A stretch of DNA of 23,490 nucleotides from a virus. This document shows, one piece after another, positions 7,898 through 13,022 of the stretch. The stretch covers positions 1 to 23,490 of the IMG/VR virus record IMGVR_UViG_3300017730_000091; one strand, written 5' to 3'. The first letter of the stretch is position 1. Every line of letters starts with the position of its first letter. Made by a program: the position numbers and the translations under genes. The notes under the pieces were generated by a model. It did no database searches. It saw nothing but the letters and a program-made list of their open reading frames with translations, and was not told where the DNA came from.

Positions 7898-7918
7898 AGC
7901 TGATTTCAACTGTATACT
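7890..7918 (+). promoter_or_regulatory. Sigma70 promoter for the rightward early genes
   Basis: TTGACA (7890-7895), a 17-nt spacer and TATACT (7913-7918) on the plus strand. Only one position of the -10 differs from consensus. Transcription would begin near 7925 and cross the whole control region before the first gene at 8443. Confidence 0.8.
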
Positions 7919-8333
7919 GGCGTAATCAATGACCCCCCCGCTGCATAGTATATATAGGTAACACCCTCTATAGCTATAAAACCCTCCTGATTGTATAGTC
8001 TGTAAAGTTGTTAAGTAAAGACTTTATAGCCCCGCTAAGCTGGTACACATACTAAACCTGTTAGAAATGTATATGATTGCTATATATACTACGGTAGGGG
8101 GTATGGCATCCTGCCCGGTCTAGGTAGCCCATAGATCTAGATAGACTAGACAGTCTTTGTAGAACTATATTGTATTATTTTGTAAGCCTTTCTAGTTTAC
8201 AAAGCCTCACAAGACTGTAAAGCGTATGTATTATTAGGATATTGTTAGACTAGAAAACTTAACAGTCTCAACAGCTTAGTATTTAAATAGTCTTGCCTGT
8301 TATCGTATCATTTCCCATATGAAACTCCTTACG

Positions 8334-8421
8334 TTATTTAACCTCAACAAGCTAAGAATTTTACAACCTTGCTTTCTTGCAAGCTTGAAAAATCCTTTTA
8401 ACGCTTGTTAATCTTAAATAA
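8334..8421. other. Long imperfect palindrome / stem-loop
   Basis: Arms 8334-8372 and 8379-8421 fold back on each other around a TTTCTT loop. The outer 19 nt of each arm match at 15 of 19 positions (TTATTTAA... with ...AACAAGC), and the apex pairs CTTGC with GCAAG. The middle pairs imperfectly, with four extra nt on the right side. It lies in the leader just before the first rightward gene. It could be an RNA structure, a processing site or an origin hairpin. Confidence 0.55.
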
Positions 8422-8425
8422 CTAA

Positions 8426-8439
8426 AGACTAAGGAGTCT
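8426..8439 (+). promoter_or_regulatory. Hairpin over the ribosome binding site of the first early gene
   Basis: AGACT-AAGG-AGTCT forms a 5-bp stem whose loop and 3' arm contain the Shine-Dalgarno sequence AAGGAG. The ATG follows 3 nt later at 8443. The stem could limit ribosome access, or it could be a protein-binding palindrome. Confidence 0.5.
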
Positions 8440-8442
8440 CAG

Positions 8443-8898
8443 ATGGAAAATAATACAGTTAGTGTTTCTAATATTCGCAGAGCAACAGAGTCACAGTGCA
8501 AAGCTATAGCAGCTAGGTTTTCATGCTTACCTGAGTTTGAGCCAGTGTTTAAGGAGGACTTTGATCTTATGAAGCAGAATGATCCTAGCATCTCTAGCAA
8601 CTATGAAGCTTACAAGTTGCTGTTAGACTTTATGGTCTCATGGTCTAAGGCTGACAAAGAAGAAGCAGCTCTGAACAATGGAATAGTTCAAGAGTTTCTA
8701 GGTTCTGAAAAGAAAGAGTTAGTTCTTTTAGACGATGTTGTTCCCGGTCTTCATCAGTATTTAATGCAACAGGCTGAGGAAAAGAACATAGATATGAGCG
8801 CAGCGGCTTACAAGAAACAGACTAAGTACAGCACTCAGGCTAGTCCAAGACCAGCATCTGAAGTTCTTCAAAGCTATTTAGCTACACTGACAGCTTAA
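8443..8898 (+). CDS. First early gene, unknown function, 151 aa
   Basis: I do not recognise this protein. It is 151 residues, predicted mostly helical and mildly acidic, with no membrane segment or signal peptide. Segments include QCKAIAARFSCLPEFEPVFK and a C-terminal tail rich in Ala, Ser and Pro (TQASPRPASEVLQSYLATL). The start at 8443 has AAGGAG within a small hairpin. As the first gene behind the long structured early leader, it is a candidate for a host-takeover or regulatory protein, but only position supports that. It is followed by the first copy of the repeated hairpin. Confidence 0.75.
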   Translation: MENNTVSVSNIRRATESQCKAIAARFSCLPEFEPVFKEDFDLMKQNDPSISSNYEAYKLLLDFMVSWSKADKEEAALNNGIVQEFLGSEKKELVLLDDVVPGLHQYLMQQAEEKNIDMSAAAYKKQTKYSTQASPRPASEVLQSYLATLTA

Positions 8899-8909
8899 TT
8901 CCCTGACAG

Positions 8910-8935
8910 ACCTGAGCATGTCTATAAACTGCTCG
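8910..8935 (+). repeat. Repeated hairpin, copy 1
   Basis: GAGCA (8914-8918) pairs with TGCTC (8930-8934), with a further T.G pair outside, around an 11-nt loop TGTCTATAAAC. It follows the stop of the 151-aa gene. Copies 2 and 3 are at 9198 and 12165; the stem sequence changes in a compensating way while the loop frame TGTNNNTAAAC is kept. Confidence 0.65.
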
Positions 8936-8979
8936 CTCTTAAAAAACATCCAGCTTGAGATACTATTGTAGGAGATTAT

Positions 8980-9183
8980 ATGTTTGATTCTATGGAAGAC
9001 CAAAAAGATCATTGTGGTATTATAAAGAATATAGAAGATAAAATAACAGCGTTGACTAAAGCTCAACATTGTATATCTTCTTTAAAAACTATTAGTCCTA
9101 ATTGTATGGAGGATATGTACAGAGCAATGTTATCAGAGTTGATCTTAGATTTATATGATCATAGAGATCAACATTTGCTTTAG
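8980..9183 (+). CDS. Small early gene, unknown, 67 aa
   Basis: A 67-residue protein, slightly acidic and probably helical, with Cys and His spread along it (DHCGIIKN, AQHCISSLK, ISPNCMEDMY). I know no family for it. The start at 8980 has a strong site (TAGGAG, 6-7 nt spacing). Its upstream leader resembles that of the next gene (hairpin, then ATACTATTGNAGGA, then ATGTTT), so the two genes probably share expression control or arose with a duplicated leader. The four Cys/His-containing spots could bind metal, but the spacing matches no zinc finger I recognise. Confidence 0.6.
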   Translation: MFDSMEDQKDHCGIIKNIEDKITALTKAQHCISSLKTISPNCMEDMYRAMLSELILDLYDHRDQHLL

Positions 9184-9197
9184 CCGAGGAAATAGAC

Positions 9198-9222
9198 CTG
9201 AACATGTCGTTAAACTGTTCAG
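9198..9222 (+). repeat. Repeated hairpin, copy 2
   Basis: CTGAACA (9198-9204) pairs with TGTTCAG (9216-9222), a 7-bp stem around the loop TGTCGTTAAAC. A run of six T follows, so this copy could also act as a weak terminator. It stands between two small early genes, as copy 1 does. Confidence 0.65.
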
Positions 9223-9265
9223 TTTTTTAAAATCAAAGTCTAGAAATACTATTGAAGGAAATGTT

Positions 9266-9460
9266 ATGTTTAGTTTAGAAAATTTAACTTTATTACAAAT
9301 AAAAGCTATTGTAAGAAAGTTTGAACAAGAAAATCAAGATATATCTTTTAAAGAATTTACAAAAACAGTTCAGACTACAATAGGTATGGATGATGCTGTT
9401 GTTTTTAAATGTAATAATATTTGGTTAGTTGTAGAAACAGATGGTTACATGCATAGTTAA
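9266..9460 (+). CDS. Small early gene, unknown, 64 aa
   Basis: A 64-residue protein starting MFSLENLTLLQIKAIVRKF. The frame is open from 9155, but the ATG at 9266 has GAAGGA 5-6 nt upstream and follows a leader matching that of the preceding gene, so I chose it; the earlier start would also overlap that gene. The N-terminal half is helical and the C-terminal half (AVVFKCNNIWLVVETDG) looks like a beta hairpin. I recognise no family. It is followed by a third copy of the AAAGTCTAGAAATACTAT leader sequence and a terminator-like hairpin. Confidence 0.6.
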   Translation: MFSLENLTLLQIKAIVRKFEQENQDISFKEFTKTVQTTIGMDDAVVFKCNNIWLVVETDGYMHS

Positions 9461-9486
9461 AAAGTCTAGAAATACTATGGAGGGTT

Positions 9487-9531
9487 TTAAATTTTTAAAC
9501 CCCCCAACCTTTGCGGGCTTTAAAAATTTAA
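9487..9531. terminator. Terminator-like hairpin, probably two-way
   Basis: TTAAATTTTTAAA (9487-9499) and TTTAAAAATTTAA (9519-9531) form a perfect 13-bp inverted repeat, with CCC/GGG pairs inside. AT-rich arms supply T runs in both directions. It closes the first cluster of small early genes. Confidence 0.55.
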
Positions 9532-9551
9532 TTAAATAAGAAGGAGTTAAT

Positions 9552-9842
9552 GTGCCTACGTCAAGACAAACTAAAAATAGTGTTACCAATGGTAGAGAGT
9601 ACAAAGTATCACCTGAAGGTAAACTAAGGTTAGGAAACTTGTTACAAGATTTTATTAGTATTAATAAGCTGATAAATTATGGAAGTCTTTCTGTGCGAAA
9701 AGAGATAAGGCTAAAAGGACTTTATCACGAAACATTAATAGCAATTTATAAAGAGTTTGGAATATCTTTTGAAGTTGTAGAAGATTCGGTAAAAGAGTTA
9801 CAAAAAATAGAACGCATTGAGAAAAACAGACTGTTAGCATAA
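9552..9842 (+). CDS. Small early gene, unknown, 96 aa (GTG start)
   Basis: A 96-residue, Lys-rich, mostly helical protein (SPEGKLRLGNLLQDFISINK, EIRLKGLYHETLIAIYKEFG) with no motif I know. The start is GTG at 9552, with AAGGAG 5 nt upstream; the ATG two bases earlier opens only 25 codons in another frame. The C-terminus (VKELQKIERIEKNRLL) is coiled-coil-like. It stands just downstream of the 9487-9531 hairpin and 16 nt before the next gene. Confidence 0.65.
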   Translation: MPTSRQTKNSVTNGREYKVSPEGKLRLGNLLQDFISINKLINYGSLSVRKEIRLKGLYHETLIAIYKEFGISFEVVEDSVKELQKIERIEKNRLLA

Positions 9843-9858
9843 AGGAGAAATTATTATT

Positions 9859-10086
9859 ATGTATTACGCAATTAGAAGCGAGTCTGAATCAGGGATTTAC
9901 AGTTTAAGCAGTACTATTAGAGGCTTGAGCCGTTACTTTAGAGAAGGGGATAAAATTCTAGTATATAAAAAGAATCCTCGGCAAGCTGACTATGGCTATT
10001 ACTATACAATCGTAGACGGTAAAGTTAAGCGTGATAAAAACAAAGCAGTTAATGTTACTTGGATGGCTAGGGAGTTTGGCTTATGA
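9859..10086 (+). CDS. Small early gene, unknown, 75 aa
   Basis: A 75-residue basic, Tyr-rich protein (MYYAIRSESESGIYSLSSTI, RYFREGDKILVYKKNPRQ, YGYYYTIVDGKVKR). The short strands with alternating hydrophobic residues suggest a compact beta fold. An AAAGGAG site lies upstream at a long spacing of about 11 nt. The stop overlaps the next start by 4 nt (ATGA), so the two are probably translated together. No family or function is recognised. Confidence 0.6.
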   Translation: MYYAIRSESESGIYSLSSTIRGLSRYFREGDKILVYKKNPRQADYGYYYTIVDGKVKRDKNKAVNVTWMAREFGL

Positions 10087-10310
10087 GTTCAATGCTTTTA
10101 GAGTTTGAAGTAGGAAGAGTCAGTGGAAGTTGTGACGTTTACTATGAGCCAGCTGAGTTTGATGGTATCTATCCCTTCTCCCCTGAGTTTATTGAGTTCA
10201 GCTCTGTTGTAATTAACAGTCGTCCTGTACCTTTTAACACTATCAATACTGTATTAAATAACATAATGCTAAATGCATTTAAGGAGAGTCGTTACTTATT
10301 AAATTTGTAA
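10083..10310 (+). CDS. Small early gene, unknown, 75 aa
   Basis: A 75-residue acidic protein coupled to the previous gene by an ATGA overlap. The sequence runs from a beta-like N-terminus (MLLEFEVGRVSGSCDVYYEP) through SPEFIEFSSVVINSRPVPF to a helical C-terminus (TINTVLNNIMLNAFKESRYL). No membrane segment, signal peptide or known motif is seen. A strong promoter starts four nt after its stop, so this gene ends the transcription unit. Confidence 0.6.
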   Translation: MSSMLLEFEVGRVSGSCDVYYEPAEFDGIYPFSPEFIEFSSVVINSRPVPFNTINTVLNNIMLNAFKESRYLLNL

Positions 10311-10313
10311 AGG

Positions 10314-10342
10314 TTGACAAACACTTTGAAATATGCTAAAAT
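10314..10342 (+). promoter_or_regulatory. Sigma70 promoter with extended -10
   Basis: TTGACA (10314-10319), a 17-nt spacer and TAAAAT (10337-10342), preceded by TGC, which gives the extended -10 element. Transcription would start near 10349 and include the hairpin at 10362-10416 in its leader. Confidence 0.8.
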
Positions 10343-10361
10343 ATTTTCATAGTTTAAAAGT

Positions 10362-10416
10362 TAAGTGTGCTTGAGTCGCTAAACTGCTATTAATTGCTAA
10401 GGCTCAAGTACATTTA
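10362..10416 (+). promoter_or_regulatory. 14-bp leader hairpin downstream of the 10314 promoter
   Basis: Positions 10362-10375 pair with 10403-10416 over 14 consecutive positions when read as RNA, including two G.U pairs; the loop is 27 nt and contains GCTAAACTG, recalling the TTAAACTG of the repeated hairpins. It lies about 13 nt after the predicted transcription start and 36 nt before the next gene. G.U pairs favour an RNA over a DNA role. Confidence 0.6.
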
Positions 10417-10452
10417 TTATTACTACTATCAATAACTTACGGAGATAATGTT

Positions 10453-10800
10453 ATGGGTTCCCTTAAACAAACAATAATTGAGTTAGAAAGCTACGAAGAT
10501 ATGCCTACAAGTTCTTTTGAGCAAGAAGAATTTATCGCGTTTAAAAAACTTGTAAGTACCCTTAATGTAGAAATTAATCAGCTGAGTATAAGCTATTACT
10601 CAGGCAAGCTCACTAAATCTTACTTAAATTATTTAGATGAAAGGTTAAAATATAGCAGCAATGAAGCAGAAAGAATATATTTTAATGGTTTAATAACTAG
10701 TATTGTATCTAGTTATGCTCTTGGTAAAAAGTTAAAAAACCAAAGAGAAATAGAACGTCTTGCTAACTTAGAATTAAATACTGAAGAGGAGGACTCATAA
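10453..10800 (+). CDS. Early gene, unknown, 115 aa
   Basis: A 115-residue helical protein with an acidic tail (ELNTEEEDS). It contains LVSTLNVEINQLSISYYSGK and NYLDERLKYSSNEAERIYF, which read as long amphipathic helices. I recognise no family. The start at 10453 follows ACGGAGA with about 8 nt spacing. It is the first gene behind the 10314 promoter and its structured leader. The AGGAGG that would serve the next gene sits in the acidic tail codons, so the two are likely co-translated. Confidence 0.65.
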   Translation: MGSLKQTIIELESYEDMPTSSFEQEEFIAFKKLVSTLNVEINQLSISYYSGKLTKSYLNYLDERLKYSSNEAERIYFNGLITSIVSSYALGKKLKNQREIERLANLELNTEEEDS

Positions 10801-10803
10801 TTT

Positions 10804-11067
10804 ATGATATTTAATTTAACTAAACAGTACATGAGCTATGAAGATAAGATTACTTTTCTTAGAAATAAGTTAAGAGATCATGCTAATCCATATGATATGG
10901 GTTGGCAGAAAGTAAGCGGTCTGTTAGGTTTATCTAGTGGATCTATGCTAAAGAAGCGGTTAGTTTTAAATCTTTACAAAAAAGAATGGGACTTAGCTGC
11001 TGATGCACTCATTAGTCATGTTGATTATCAAGAACAACTTGATAAGTTTAGTTATGTTATTAAGTAA
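10804..11067 (+). CDS. Early gene, unknown, 87 aa
   Basis: An 87-residue basic protein. Residues from MGWQKVSGLLGLSSGSMLKK onward look like a helix-turn-helix-type segment (helix, GLSSGS turn, basic helix), but the match is loose. AGGAGG stands 11 nt before the ATG at 10804, which is a long spacing; an internal ATG at 10831 has no site. It is followed directly by a strong terminator, so it closes the 10314 transcription unit. A DNA-binding role is only a possibility. Confidence 0.6.
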   Translation: MIFNLTKQYMSYEDKITFLRNKLRDHANPYDMGWQKVSGLLGLSSGSMLKKRLVLNLYKKEWDLAADALISHVDYQEQLDKFSYVIK

Positions 11068-11076
11068 CTCGTGTTT

Positions 11077-11102
11077 AAAACCCCTCGTTCCTGTGGGGTT
11101 TT
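11077..11102. terminator. Rho-independent terminator
   Basis: AAAACCCC (11077-11084) and GGGGTTTT (11095-11102) form a perfect 8-bp stem with a 10-nt loop and a T run at the 3' end. The A run on the other side lets it act in both directions. I see no clear promoter between it and the next gene at 11136, so some readthrough is likely. Confidence 0.75.
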
Positions 11103-11135
11103 ACTCACTCAATTAAACTTTAAAGGAAAAGAAAC

Positions 11136-12149
11136 ATGAATGTTATTACTACATTTACAAGCCGTTCAGTTAAGCGCAGACAAACTCTAGAAGATTTAGG
11201 TCCTTTACCTAGCAGTGTTACTTTTGGAACTTACACAAGACCGTTATGGTTTGAAGAATCTAAGCCTCTTAATCCAGAATGGAATAGTATGGTTAAATAT
11301 GATAAGCGCGTATTGCTTATGAACGATCAAACACATGAGCCATTATCTATTGTGGGTAAAAACTATCGTAATACTTCGTCACATGCTGATCAGTTTGGTT
11401 ACATGGAAGATATGATTCTTAATTCTTCGTTAAGCTTAGAAGGCTTAACACGCGAAGTAAGCGTATCGCATGACGGTGGTAGAGCTTATGCTAGATATCG
11501 CTTTCCAGAGCATACAGTGCAGACTGGTGATGGTGATGAGACTGTTATGGAGTTAGTAGGTAGAAATAGCTTTGACGGTTCTTGGCCTTCTATCTTTGAG
11601 CTAGGTGCATGGCGTATGATTTGTACTAACTTACAAGTTATTGGTACTGTAACTGCAGTAACAAAGCGTAGACATACTAAGCATTCAAACATTGAAGGTG
11701 CAGTTGTTGAGCTTGGTAATTGTTTAGAAGCTTTTCAAAAAGAAGGTGAGCTTTGGAATAGTTACAGACATATACCTGTGTCAGACCAAGAAGCTTTTGA
11801 AGTTCTTGCTACACTATCTGAAAATAAACATGCTATTCAAAGTATTGATTCAATTAACAATGGTACTGGATCTATTCTTGAAGCACTTGATAAAGCTACT
11901 AAGACTAAGAACGGACATGAACGTAAGACTAGTTCGTTAAATACTCTTTGGAGTCTTTATAAAAATGATTATAAACCTTCCCTTGGCAACAATCTGTTAG
12001 CCTTGTATAATACGATGACTGACTGGAGCACTCATCATCAAACTACTCGTTCTAAAAGTCCTCACACTGTTTCTTCTTTGCAAGTACAAGCAGGAGAAAA
12101 AGTCAGGAAAGTTTTACAGAACAAATCTATCTTTAGAATCGCAGCTTAG
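11136..12149 (+). CDS. DUF932-type phage/plasmid protein
   Basis: A 337-residue protein resembling the DUF932 (phage/plasmid-like) family. The diagnostic stretch is NSFDGSWPSIFELGAWRMIC followed by TNLQVIG (about residues 143-170), the place of the family's 'NS.dgs....GafR.vC.N'. The N-terminus, with the TFGTYTRPLWFEES and SIVGKNYRN segments, and the C-terminal LWSLYKNDYKPS also fit. Members occur in phages and plasmids near replication genes; their biochemical role is not settled. The start at 11136 has AAAGGA about 9 nt upstream. It lies between a terminator and a promoter, followed by hairpin copy 3, so it may be a single-gene unit reached by readthrough. Confidence 0.7.
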   Translation: MNVITTFTSRSVKRRQTLEDLGPLPSSVTFGTYTRPLWFEESKPLNPEWNSMVKYDKRVLLMNDQTHEPLSIVGKNYRNTSSHADQFGYMEDMILNSSLSLEGLTREVSVSHDGGRAYARYRFPEHTVQTGDGDETVMELVGRNSFDGSWPSIFELGAWRMICTNLQVIGTVTAVTKRRHTKHSNIEGAVVELGNCLEAFQKEGELWNSYRHIPVSDQEAFEVLATLSENKHAIQSIDSINNGTGSILEALDKATKTKNGHERKTSSLNTLWSLYKNDYKPSLGNNLLALYNTMTDWSTHHQTTRSKSPHTVSSLQVQAGEKVRKVLQNKSIFRIAA

Positions 12150-12164
12150 ATTCTCCGTTGTACC

Positions 12165-12187
12165 TGAACATGTGCTTAAACTGTTCA
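12165..12187 (+). repeat. Repeated hairpin, copy 3
   Basis: TGAACA (12165-12170) pairs with TGTTCA (12182-12187) around the loop TGTGCTTAAAC. The preceding ACC and the loop frame TGTNNNTAAAC match copies 1 and 2 nearly 3 kb away. It follows the DUF932 gene stop and precedes the 12219 promoter. Confidence 0.65.
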
Positions 12188-12218
12188 CCTTTATAACTAA
12201 ATAATCTAAGAGACTAGC

Positions 12219-12247
12219 TTGACAAGTCTTATTAGTCTCTATAGTAT
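12219..12247 (+). promoter_or_regulatory. Sigma70 promoter for the replication operon
   Basis: TTGACA (12219-12224), a 17-nt spacer and TAGTAT (12242-12247). AGACTA (12211-12216) and TAGTCT (12234-12239) form an inverted repeat around the -35 and spacer, the same pentamer that is frequent in the 7827-8442 region, suggesting a shared regulator. It would drive the SSB gene 30 nt downstream. Confidence 0.7.
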
Positions 12248-12278
12248 TATCAAACCAACTAACTGAAAGGAGAAAAAA

Positions 12279-12710
12279 ATGGCAGTAATTGAAGGAACAG
12301 CTTATTGGGCCTCAGTAACTACCCCTAATACTAAGTTTGATCCTGTGTATACAGTAAACTTAGTTGTTGATGAAGAAGTTGCACAGCAGTTTGCAGCTAA
12401 AGGACATAAAGTTAAGCAGCTAGAAGCTGGCTCTTCTATTGTTATTAAGCGTAAAGCTTTAGATAAGAATGGTAAGAAGAAGCCCGTTCCGAAGTTGGTT
12501 AATCACGATAGAGAGCCTGTAGATATTCTTGTTGGAAATGGCTCGCGTGTACGTGTTCAATACCATGAGTGGGAAACTACTAATAACTATGGAAACTTTA
12601 AAGGTTTAGATTTTCAAGCTATGCAGATTTTAGATCTTGTACCTTATGGAGATAGAAGTTTAGATGGTGATGAACTTGGAATTAAAGAAGAATTAGAGGA
12701 TGAATTTTAA
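12279..12710 (+). CDS. Single-stranded DNA-binding protein, T7 gp2.5-like
   Basis: A 143-residue protein that would coat single-stranded DNA during replication and recruit the polymerase and primase-helicase. The N-terminus (IEGTAYWASVTTPNTKFDP, then YTVNLVVD) and the later GSRVRVQYHEWETTNNYGNF segment fit the OB-fold of phage SSBs. The C-terminus is strongly acidic and ends in Phe (KEELEDEF), the partner-binding tail typical of gp2.5 and other SSBs. The start at 12279 has a good site (AAAGGAG). It is first in the replication operon behind the 12219 promoter. The acidic tail and context carry much of the call. Confidence 0.75.
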   Translation: MAVIEGTAYWASVTTPNTKFDPVYTVNLVVDEEVAQQFAAKGHKVKQLEAGSSIVIKRKALDKNGKKKPVPKLVNHDREPVDILVGNGSRVRVQYHEWETTNNYGNFKGLDFQAMQILDLVPYGDRSLDGDELGIKEELEDEF

Positions 12711-12945
12711 AGTGGCTAATTATACTTTTAAAACCGAGAATGGTTTGTACGATGTTGAGAAGCTAAATGATACTGCAAAAGTAGCGTTTAATTATTTAGC
12801 TGAAATTCAAACTGAAGTTCAAAACTTAAGTAAGCGTATTGATGTATTACAAGCAGCAACTAATACATACAAATCTGCTATGCTAGATAACTTAAATGAT
12901 GAAGCTTTAATGTCTGATGAGGAGGCAGAAGAAGTATCAGAGTAA
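12700..12945 (+). CDS. Small acidic coiled-coil protein, unknown, 81 aa
   Basis: An 81-residue protein: a short beta-like start (VANYTFKTENGLYDVEKL), then a long helix with heptad-like hydrophobics (VAFNYLAEIQTEVQNLSKRI, DVLQAATNTYK), and an acidic tail (SDEEAEEVSE). It probably forms a coiled coil. The ATG at 12700 overlaps the SSB end by 11 nt; a GTG at 12712 (MANYTF) is an alternative and may be the true start, as GAGGA lies 11 nt before it. It is co-expressed with the SSB and followed by a strong terminator. Function is unknown; a role at the replisome is inference. Confidence 0.65.
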   Translation: MNFKVANYTFKTENGLYDVEKLNDTAKVAFNYLAEIQTEVQNLSKRIDVLQAATNTYKSAMLDNLNDEALMSDEEAEEVSE

Positions 12946-12960
12946 TATAGTAGGACGTTC

Positions 12961-13005
12961 GGAGTGTGTCCCTTTCACCGGGGGACACCTCCAAACTTTT
13001 TTTTT
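12961..13005 (+). terminator. Strong rho-independent terminator
   Basis: GTGTCCC (12966-12972) pairs with GGGACAC (12982-12988), extended by GGAG/CTCC (12961-12964 with 12989-12992) past a bulged T, followed by AAAC and nine T. It is the best terminator in the window. It lies only 18 nt before the next gene start, with no room for a promoter, so the downstream genes must depend on readthrough, antitermination or mRNA processing. Confidence 0.85.
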
Positions 13006-13022
13006 GCTAAGGAGAAAGCAGA

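Larger units (their letters stand above)
7862..8439. repeat. Dispersed AGTCT/AGACT motifs in the control region
   Basis: By eye the pentamer AGTCT or its complement starts at 7862, 7997, 8019, 8143, 8152, 8212, 8247, 8264, 8289, 8426 and 8435, where about one would be expected by chance. Five of them extend to the consensus AGWCTKTWWAG or close to it (7862, 7997, 8019, 8152, 8212). Two pairs form 14-nt palindromes AGACT-N4-AGTCT at 8143-8156 and 8426-8439. These may be binding sites for a phage regulator or replication protein. Confidence 0.55.
7827..8442. other. Divergent non-coding control region, candidate origin
   Basis: A 616-nt stretch without a credible protein gene, between the leftward structural operon and the rightward early genes. 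It holds a divergent promoter pair, a C7 run near 7934, 11 copies of AGTCT/AGACT, several small palindromes (for example TTTGTAA/TTACAAA at 8179-8185 and 8197-8203), a long imperfect palindrome (8334-8421) and a hairpin over the first rightward ribosome site. AT-richness, repeats and palindromes at the point of transcription divergence are also features of phage origins, but I see no classical iteron array. The rightward leader would be about 515 nt long if the 7890-7918 promoter drives the first gene. Confidence 0.7.

Noticed and set aside
8319-8411. 30-codon plus-strand frame in the control region
   Set aside because: No Shine-Dalgarno sequence, and most of it falls within the long palindrome, which explains its composition.
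8910-12187. CRISPR array
   Set aside because: The repeated units are only three, irregularly spaced over 3 kb, with no spacer pattern or cas genes. The Cas4-like protein at 18317 is a typical phage exonuclease.
8918-12195. Short peptides M[SC][IL]NCS starting in each of the three repeated hairpins
   Set aside because: Lengths differ (8 to 17 codons), no steady ribosome site is present, and compensating stem changes favour an RNA structure. Kept only as an alternative in the finding.
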